Origin: Jackrogersella multiformis | Taxonomy: Eukaryota; Ascomycota; Sordariomycetes; Xylariales; Hypoxylaceae | Direction of reading: 5' to 3' | DNA length: 64,000 bases | NCBI GenBank assembly: GCA_902806575.1 | Contig: CADCXD010000010.1 | Coordinates: 1,426,001 to 1,490,000 of the forward strand | Shown: positions 56,524 to 64,000 of the stretch, in pieces | How positions within the stretch are numbered: the stretch's first letter is position 1 | Layout of the letters: each line of letters begins with the position of its first letter | Made by a program: the position numbers and the translations under genes | The notes under the pieces: generated by a model | The model's database searches: none | Told to the model about the DNA's origin: nothing | Seen by the model: only the letters and a program-made list of their open reading frames with translations

Positions 56524-57714
56524 CTAAGCCTCCATCTCGCTCTCCTTCCAGTCGGCCTTCTGGCCGACGAGCCGGCCGCCCTCCTTGCGCTTCACCCTGC
56601 ACCGGATGCCGACGCTCTCGTCGAAGATGAAGCGCCAGATGACGTAGATCCAGCTGCGGTGGTAGGGGAGGTCGGCGTAGAACTCGTGGGCGATCTGGTT
56701 CAGCTTGGGCAGGCGGGTCCAGGGCACGGCGGGGAAGTCGTGGTGCTCGTTATGCAGGCCGACGTTGTACGTGAAGACGTTGAGGGGCCCGTAGTAGGAG
56801 TAGGTCTCGGGCATCGCCAAGCGGTTGTCCGGGTTCGCCTGCGACGGGGTCACCGTCTCGTAGACGTAGTGCTCGGCGATGAAGTGCCCGGCGAGCGGGT
56901 GCAGGCTGCCGGCGAGGAAGGACGACAGCAGGAAGTATAGCATGGACTGCACGCCCATGGTCTTGAGGATCACCGCGTCGAAGGCCACCTGCGCGACCAC
57001 GTTGGCGGCGCTGACCCAGGTGAACGGCACGCTGTAGACGCACATGGGGCGCACGGCGTAGAACAATATCTGGAAGGTGCAGAAGAAGGCCTTGCCGAGG
57101 ATGGAGTCGAGGAACACGGCCTCGAGGGCGGTGGGCAGGTCGGTGTCGAGGCCATCAACGCCGAGAGACTTGTGGTGCGTCAGGTGGTAAGGGCGGAAGG
57201 AGGCGCTGTAGGGGATGCCGATGGGCAGGTTGGCGACGATGGCGAAGAGGCGGTTCGCGGTGGGGGAGCGAAAGGCTAGGTTGTGGCTAATTTCGTGGAT
57301 AGCCAGGAATAAGTTCTGGTTGGCGGTGGCGCCGACGACGTAGGCGAGGAGCCAGTAGGAGGCGGAGAAGAAGGGCGTGCTGCGGAGGATGTAGGCACAC
57401 AGGATCTGCGTGGCGACGACGCCGAGTACGACATATTTAGTGAGGGGTTCGGGGCCACAGAGCTTGGTGACCTCGGGGTGCGCCTTGATGATGGCCAGGC
57501 GTCTCGTCCGGTGCGGCTCTTCGGTATAGGTCCAGAAGAAGTCGCGATACTTGACCTCTATCGGGTCTCGTTGGAGGTCTGAAGATCCATCTTGCGGAAC
57601 ACGTTCACCGCCTTTGCTTTTGCCTTTGCCGTTGAGACGGATTGTCTTCTGCGGCGTAGATGCCTCGGCGGCGGCGGCGGCGCTGGTTGTGGTCGAAGCC
57701 GATGAGCGTGCCAT
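56524..57714 (-). CDS. DSD1: Sphingolipid delta-4 desaturase (dihydroceramide desaturase)
   Basis: Single exon, 396 aa. The N-terminal ~50 residues are a disordered Ala/Ser/Lys extension. The lipid-desaturase N-motif (DFFWTYTEEPHRTRRLAIIKAHPEV) begins near 58 and is characteristic of DES1 enzymes. Four or five membrane helices surround the three histidine boxes HEISH (140-144), HLTHH (177-181) and HNEHHDF (321-327), which hold the di-iron centre. The enzyme introduces the delta-4 double bond into dihydroceramide in the ER, leading to glucosylceramide in filamentous fungi. The exon is very GC-rich, so several antisense frames are open by chance. Identification is strong. Confidence 0.95.
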   Translation of the reverse strand: MARSSASTTTSAAAAAEASTPQKTIRLNGKGKSKGGERVPQDGSSDLQRDPIEVKYRDFFWTYTEEPHRTRRLAIIKAHPEVTKLCGPEPLTKYVVLGVVATQILCAYILRSTPFFSASYWLLAYVVGATANQNLFLAIHEISHNLAFRSPTANRLFAIVANLPIGIPYSASFRPYHLTHHKSLGVDGLDTDLPTALEAVFLDSILGKAFFCTFQILFYAVRPMCVYSVPFTWVSAANVVAQVAFDAVILKTMGVQSMLYFLLSSFLAGSLHPLAGHFIAEHYVYETVTPSQANPDNRLAMPETYSYYGPLNVFTYNVGLHNEHHDFPAVPWTRLPKLNQIAHEFYADLPYHRSWIYVIWRFIFDESVGIRCRVKRKEGGRLVGQKADWKESEMEA

Positions 57715-60700
57715 ATTTTTCCAATTCTTTATTTTTTTTAATTCCCAATTACCTCATCCGGGAATGAAAGAAAACAAAGAGAGGAGAAAGAATTTATTAC
57801 GAAAACTCTTTCAAGGCGGCATGGGTAGGTTATCTAGGTAGGTATTGAGAAAAAAGAGGAAAGGAGATGGAGGCAGAATTGCGTATCTCCATATTTGCGG
57901 TGAGGAAGTTTCTCTACCTATCTCTTTTGCTGTAATAGTACAAGTACCTTCCTAGGAAGTTAGTGTAGTGTAGGTAGCACATGGTTTTAGTGCCTAGGCG
58001 TGGTACGAAATACGCGTGAGTACATAGCAACTCCAAGGCCTAAACCCAATAGGGACTAAATCGGGCGTTTTGCAGGGCCTCCAATTGACGATCCTCGCCC
58101 AATCATCCTCAACAGTAGAGCCACAGGGGCGGAAGGTCGAATGTCGTCACCCCACTTCCCCTTTCGCGGCGGATGCTCCCCTGAACTTTACTACTACTAC
58201 AGTACACGTGTAGTGTACCGCCGTGTTACTTGGTGCCGGGTGTAACTTCTATTACACGATTACACAATATTCATGATGTGATCATACATGTATGTTCACG
58301 CACGTGATAGATAATACTCCGTTACCTCTTTGCCAAGAAATGCGTCGACCACAATTCCCTAAGGAGTACACTACACCTGTAGGAATATATCGCGAGCGAC
58401 ATCAAGGCAAGAAAGCATAACTAGCAGCTTACAGACATTGGAAATAGTTGGGAAACGTATGAGAAGTTTGTTTGGCAAGGGAAATCAGTAAGGCTTATTC
58501 CAGATTTCCTCTTACTGCTATACTTACGTAGGTACTTATCTGGACACTTGCCTCTTAAGTAGAGTTTACTTGATTATCCCCTTTTTCCCCTTTCCCCTTT
58601 TTTATTTTTTACTTTTTTATTATCAATTTTACCCACCTACTTAGGTAGCTAACTTCGTCACGATAGTAATAGCCGGTTATTTACCCTTACTGCTCATTAT
58701 ACGCCCAGTGATAATAATATTTCATAAGTGCGACTGTTTCGTGGGTAAATGAGTGAAAAGAGAGGGATAGTTTGATCAGTTTGAATACCGCAATAACCCA
58801 CATAGATGGGAATGAGGGAAGGACCAATTGAGACTATGAGTATAGCTTCCTATGATAAACCAGTACTAATTCGGGATATAGTAAGTAGGCGACCTGCCAT
58901 GGCTTGCTACCCAGGGACAAACGACGGACCACACATGTGTTACCAACGTAGTTAGGTATCTAAGCCAACCAAGGTCCCCGCACTAGACGACTTCAAATGA
59001 GATCGAGATTGGCAGAGATCCGGGGAGTGCCTGGGACTTAGATCTCCATCTCGCCCCACGACATATGCAGGAAGGCATCTCACATATGAGCAATGATACA
59101 TCAGTTTCGATATTTGACTTGGGGGCTATTCTATGCATATACATAAACGAATATAAGGGGATAGCTGATCCCAGCCACCCAGTTCCTCGATAGGTTCCAC
59201 CTAGTAACACGGGAGGTACCTATCTATGGGGGCCGTTTTTTGCATATGTTGTGTACCTAGGTGCTTCCAGTACGCAGGGCAAACCATACTTGGAGCCTTT
59301 CCGGGGCGGGTGCATCTTCCAATTTGCTTTGTGATCCTTCTACGGGCTTGCGGATATGTATATGCCCGCCGGGATACTATATTTACATATTTGCCACTCA
59401 TAGCAAGCTAATCAAATATCCCCCTGAAGACCGACGTACTACCTGGGCACCTGGGTAGTGATCCTTCGCCCCCGCGAGGCTCATGTTTATGACGTATCCC
59501 GAACCTCGATTGTTCGAGAAGATGGAGAAAAGAGGGGGCTAACATAATTGATTCGCAGGGAAGTCAGGTGAGGGAAACACAAGTACAAGGTTATAAACTA
59601 AAAAGCCAAAGACAGAGCCCTTGATACCGCGAAGTCATTCTGTGAAGAATTAAGGGATAAGTGTAAAACCATTCCCTTACTTACCTGAAAGGAGTTATAA
59701 TAAAGAAACATATAAATTTTGTTACGGTGGTTTACAAATGCCAGATCATTCTGAAATATATATTGGACTTGTTATTCAATAATAAATGCTGAGATTGTCG
59801 ACAACTATTTTACACGGGTTATGGTAGTTAAGTTTCCCGAAGTTACCTATCTAAAGTAAGTACCTACATATTAAGATAATTATGTTTATTACTTCTAAGC
59901 TCTTATTATGGTTACCTCTTATTCAGGAGACACTACACTTTCTAAATGTGGTGACGTCGCCTTCATTTTTCGATAAGATCTCTTGGTGGCCTTATAACGG
60001 CAATTGTAAAGTTCGTGAAAGGTAAAGGGATATTATGGTTAATTTCGGCCATCCTATCGTCATGTCAATATAGAATTAACTAGGAAGCATGTTATATACA
60101 CAGTATTATGCTTAACTTATATAAATGAAGCTTATAAATGATATATACAAGGGATTTCATCCGAAAGATATAAATATAATTAATAATATGGACTTGAAAG
60201 TGCTAACAATATGCCTACCTAGCTTGGTGTATTAATTCAAATATACATGAAACTCCGATAATTATAGTATTTATATAGAAAGGGAAGATCAAAAGAAGCA
60301 TTATAGATTAGTAACGTGTTTAATTAAAGGAGGCAGCCTGTAAATAGTATTATGATCGGATATTGTATCCGATCTCGTTTAGCGCGAATAGCTCGGGAGT
60401 ACCCGGTCCCATCTCAGAAGGATTCAGAGTCAAGGGATGATCTGCCGAGCATCTAGGCTTATTCTCTTTGAATACAAGCCGAATTTATATATGTATGGGG
60501 TTATAATGACCCTTATTGACAGCTTAACGTGACTTATATGTAGAACTAGTTTACATAGGTACTCAATGAAACGCCAGTCAGACCGTGATACGCCTAAACG
60601 ATACGGCTGTGATATCTAGTACTCCGAAAGAGGCCGTAAGCGACTCGTCATTTGGTGTGATAGGCACAAGTGCCAAGTTGAGCAGACCGACCGGTCTTGG

Positions 60701-61202
60701 GGTCCTATCAGAAGATGCATGGTTAGAAAATCACAATGCCGTCGACATGGGGTCGGAATGATATTACCGAAATCGTCAAGGCAGAGGTTACGGTGGCATT
60801 GCTATACAACGAAGCAGGGCGGAAGTTGTGCAGGGGCACAGCCCCCAAGGGAATAATACTCTGTTAGTGTATTACTGCATGAGAGCAATGCTCTGTGATT
60901 AATAAGTTACATGGCACAATGGGGGACGACTTATATAACAGGATGCTTATGTTCATGGCGATCATAGCCTCACTAATACTAAGTAATATTAAGCACTGCT
61001 AACACACTTCAAGGGACATTGGTCGCCCTAGCCCGCCAGATGCCGCCTTCAGACTCGGCAATATATAACACAACTCCTTCCTGTTCTCCATTTGATAATC
61101 ATTTTCGCTCTGCATAGTCTGGCTGCAGATTAGGGCCCCCAACTACATGTGGATGCAACCCACGGCAACAGTGTGTGACGAGGAAATGATGTCGTCTCAC
61201 TT
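57715..61202. other. 3.5 kb AT-rich gene-poor region
   Basis: No intact gene is seen. The first kilobase should include the desaturase promoter, with pyrimidine-rich tracts at 58575-58620. From 59.6 to 60.4 kb the sequence is strongly AT-rich, as expected for RIP-mutated or decayed repeats. A degenerate ORF lies at 60566-60853 and three consecutive small inverted repeats at 60833-60894 (both listed separately). ORFs at 58983-59458 are short and overlap on both strands. Confidence 0.5.
60566..60853 (+). pseudogene. Degenerate ORF with Cys/His cluster and in-frame stop
   Basis: From the ATG at 60566 one frame runs to a stop at 60851-60853, broken only by a TAG at codon 18. After the stop, the translation has a basic patch (RGRKRL) followed by CDRHKCQ and further Cys residues (RRCMVRKSQC), spacing that loosely recalls a Zn2Cys6 binuclear cluster. 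The stop TAG could come from CAG by a C-to-T change. The fragment lies in AT-rich DNA. It may be a relic of a transcription factor or a chance frame. Low confidence. Confidence 0.25.
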
Positions 61203-63315
61203 TCAATGTGCGAAAGTGAATATCTTCCCCGCTAGGTCTTGATGCATAGCCTTTTCGGGCCAAGACCAAGGCTTAGACTTTTCACTCGTTATCGTATCCG
61301 GGGCCGGGGCCGGAGGATTTGAAATGTACGAAGGTAAAGGATCGCGAGGAAGGTCACCAATGACCTTGCGTCTGTCACTACCTTCGGCCATGGGATCCTT
61401 AGAGGGTATTGCGATTCCACTTGTTTCCGATTCCAAACCGTAACCCTCCCTGCCGGTCGTTCCACCACGTTGGCTCGGCTTATCCTGTTCTCCCAGGATA
61501 TATTTCTCGCGCAACATGCTGCCTAGCCTGGCCGCTGGGTCGAAGCTGATATAGACCAGAACTTTGAGTCCGTTCGTATCCTCCCCAGTAGCGTAGACTA
61601 GTGAACGCTCGTCGCTAAAGGCAGTGACACTACCCAAATAGCCGGGAGGGTTCACTATCTCGTAAATTTTATCTAAGAATGAACTTTGATTTAAGGGATC
61701 CTGTTCCGGAGGCCAAAAATAGATTTCGTCGGGTTTGTAGAGCAGCTTTAATTGTTCGTCAAGCTCTATGTCGCAGCTAATCATCGGTAAAATCCCTGAG
61801 ATTGGGACCTGTTTCAATTTTCTATGTCCAGTCCTCAGGCGTAGGCGTCGAGAACATGTTGATCCGCCGGAAGTATCATCGACGAGATCTAAGTACGTGC
61901 TGGAGCTTCGTTGGTAGGATCGTAGATGAGTCTGGCTTCGTGTGAATACTGGTGTTGTAGAGCTGTCGTCTCCTGGGTGTACATTTTCGTGATAACGGTT
62001 CCGCTTGGCCACACTATTACCGTTAGGCCTGTCCGGAACTCTAATACGCGCGGTTTGTAGCTCATATATTGGGTTGCCCTCGGCGGCCGGGAGATCATCA
62101 TCAATATCCACCACCTCCTTGGATTCGTCAAAGATCACCTCTGTCACGTAATAGGTTCGTCGACTACCACTCTTTCCCGTAAGCCATTCCTTCCTAGATT
62201 CAATAATATTGATCGTTCCAGAAGCCTCGTCTTTCTCAAGCTTGAGAAATCCCCACCGGTCGTCTATAGGTCCTTCGACATGCCGTCTCCTCCAGCTATC
62301 CTCTTTCTCCATAGCTTGGATTCTATTACGATCCGGGTTATCGAGGGGGAAGCGAAAGCAATTATAGTAAGACATCCAGTCGGTCTCTCTGATCTCGAAG
62401 TTGGTCTGGTTGGAGAGCCCGTAAAAATAGTCGTCTATGATTTCGAAGCAGACGGTGGAGCCGATATCGTAGCCGACCATATCTGTTAAGTGCATCTTTT
62501 GAGCAAACAAATGACGATCTTCGATACGGAATCCGGTGATGACCCAATTTCTAATCCCACCAGCACCTTCTTCAGAGTGCGTCCCAAAGTATAGAAATTC
62601 TTTATTATTTCGCACGAATATCTTGGCCGTAGACTCTAGCCGAAACTTAGCTACGATTTCCCCTTTCTCCGCTCGAAAGACTAGAAGCCAATTTTCCGTA
62701 TTCGGCAGTGAGAATGAAAATAAACACGACGTAATGCCATTCGCGTGATATAAGACTCGAAATTTATATTTACGGCTTTTGGCCGACCTCGGCACGGCCT
62801 CGCAGATTAGGGCAGGAATATCTACGACAAGCTCGTTGCTTGCCGAGCTATGAAGGTCAAGGATTCGCAGCCATCGTTGAGGTCGTGCCTCGACGATATA
62901 GCAAAGCATCCCGTGAATATATTCATAAGAATCTGCGAGGCCGACGATACCAACGACATAGGGTGATGCTTGGGATAGTGCTTGGCGTCTTTTTGCAACT
63001 CGGCGTAGAGCTCGTGCGAAGCGGCCACTCCGCCGTGCCTCGCTTGCCTCGATGGTATGAGAGGCTTTAGCCTATTATGGAGTTAACGAAATGAGATCGG
63101 GCCCGGTAAGATGTAGAGTAACGGCTTACGTTGATGAGAGTCTTGCAAAACCTCTCCTCCCTTACCAAGTACTGAAAATGGCGACTACATAGTGATAAAA
63201 TGAAAACTTCATCTATGTCTAAGTACTTCACAATATAGGCCATTATTTCATAAGGCAACCGCTGTAGTCCCGATGTTCCATGCGGTGTCGCCACCCGGTT
63301 CCGCGATGTACACAT
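61203..63315 (-). CDS. F-box protein with large C-terminal region
   Basis: Two exons on the minus strand, 63315-63130 and 63071-61203, give 684 aa. The intron (GTAAGC ... GTTAAC ... AATAG) joins ATC-AAC to GCT-AAA in phase, and exon 2 is then open upstream of its first ATG at 62909. Residues ~15-55 are an F-box (LQRLPYEIMAYIVKYLDIDEV and FILSLCSRHFQYLV). Downstream is a basic helix (RRVAKRRQALSQ), WLRILDLHSSASNELVVDI and a long region with beta-rich segments (FSFSLPNTENWLLVFRAEKG), as in the large fungal F-box family whose C-terminal parts resemble a propeller-like fold. F-box proteins bring substrates to SCF ubiquitin ligases through Skp1. Substrate is unknown. An additional 5' exon cannot be excluded. 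Confidence 0.82.
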
Positions 63316-64000
63316 CGATCTTGAACGAGACAATGCATCAATGTTGATGAGCCAACGGGGAACTAAACTGGGCGTGGATGGGATGGATTACCACGGATTG
63401 CACATGGTGTACTTTGAAAGGATATATTAGGACTGATGAGCTGGTACCCATACCACCTCGTACCGTACCCGGGAGGTGGGTACTTTTGTATGAGGCGGCT
63501 TAGACAGCACGAAAAGGAGCCGCATCGTTTCGTTCTGCGTTATAGTGTATGAGAACAAGGCTTTGTATCCCGGTGTACCTGATTGTAGATCGAATACTAC
63601 GTAGCTAGCCTTGCCCGAGGCCCATAGTTGCAAGTATATCTACCTACCTGGTAGGCGGTCTCGTGGAAGAGAAAAAAAAGGGGAGCAAGTCATTTGAGCT
63701 TTAGCAAGCAACATGTACACCACGCAGGTTCGAAACATGAGGCTCTAAATACTGGGTAGGTATTGGATAGGTACCAGAAGATTGCTCACGTATCTAGGAA
63801 TATCCTAGTAAGTCAGAGAGACATCCATGTCCATCGAGAAAGAAAAACAGCGCTAGGTACCGCTAGTGTAGTGTAGAGGAAATGATCTACATTAGTGTGG
63901 AAATGGATATCGGCTATGAGGTACCTAGTAGTATCTGATACCTATGATTGGCTAGAAGTCTTGTTCAGGTTACCTAGGTACCTAGGCTGCTAGGTACAAA
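63316..64000. other. Intergenic region at the window edge
   Basis: This should contain the F-box gene promoter. CCTAGG palindromes cluster near 63969-63995. A minus-strand ORF at 63427-63633 has no recognisable features. The window ends in non-coding DNA. Confidence 0.5.

Noticed and set aside
1..64000. Secondary-metabolite cluster or CRISPR-like array
   Set aside because: No polyketide, peptide or terpene synthase is present, and no regularly spaced direct repeats with unique spacers were seen.

Overview
The window is nuclear DNA from a filamentous ascomycete (Pezizomycotina), probably a Sordariomycete. The evidence is about 20 widely spaced eukaryotic genes, roughly 47 inferred short introns (mostly 50-90 nt) with GT..AG ends and CTAAC-like branch points, orthologues of yeast and Neurospora proteins, and CT-rich leaders before strongly expressed genes. 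There are no operons, ribosome binding sites, CRISPR arrays, recognisable tRNAs or rRNAs, or intact transposons. Exon joins were worked out by hand from frame, splice signals and family conservation; no RNA data were available.

Layout, left to right. 0-16.7 kb: end of an unknown low-complexity protein; a CECR5/HDHD5-type HAD phosphatase; a Q/P-rich unknown protein; the ER membrane protein ICE2; a CorA-like membrane protein; a 3.2 kb gene-free stretch; a small probably mitochondrial protein. 17-22 kb: a short-chain dehydrogenase and a cytochrome P450, divergently transcribed, which look like an accessory oxidation module. 22.8-29.5 kb: mitochondrial NAD+ carrier, complex III subunit QCR7, Golgi mannosyltransferase MNN9. 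32-33 kb: 3-methyladenine DNA glycosylase. 33-38 kb: 4.9 kb without a gene except the leader of an ECM33-type GPI-anchored wall protein. 40-48 kb: splicing factor SPF45, a peroxisomal PCS60/AAE3-type acyl-CoA synthetase ending in AKL, a Ser-rich unknown protein, a YCII-domain protein. 48-58 kb: a DUF2408 protein, ribosomal stalk protein P1, a UBA-zinc finger-UBX protein, a VAP/SCS2 contact-site protein, a sphingolipid delta-4 desaturase. 58-64 kb: AT-rich gene-poor DNA with a decayed ORF, then an F-box protein.

Most genes are housekeeping. Themes are ER and lipid biology (ICE2, VAP, desaturase), cell wall (MNN9, ECM33), mitochondrion (NAD+ carrier, QCR7, small proteins with presequences) and ubiquitin/proteostasis (UBX, F-box). 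I found no convincing new multigene system. The most unusual property is a palindromic motif, TACCTAGGTA and close variants, present in dozens of intergenic copies and a few introns but in none of the exons I modelled. Other points worth checking are a possible in-frame 57-nt intron in the NAD+ carrier, two genes with in-frame ATGs that could give mitochondrial and non-mitochondrial forms, a CorA-like protein lacking GMN, and microexons carrying catalytic motifs.
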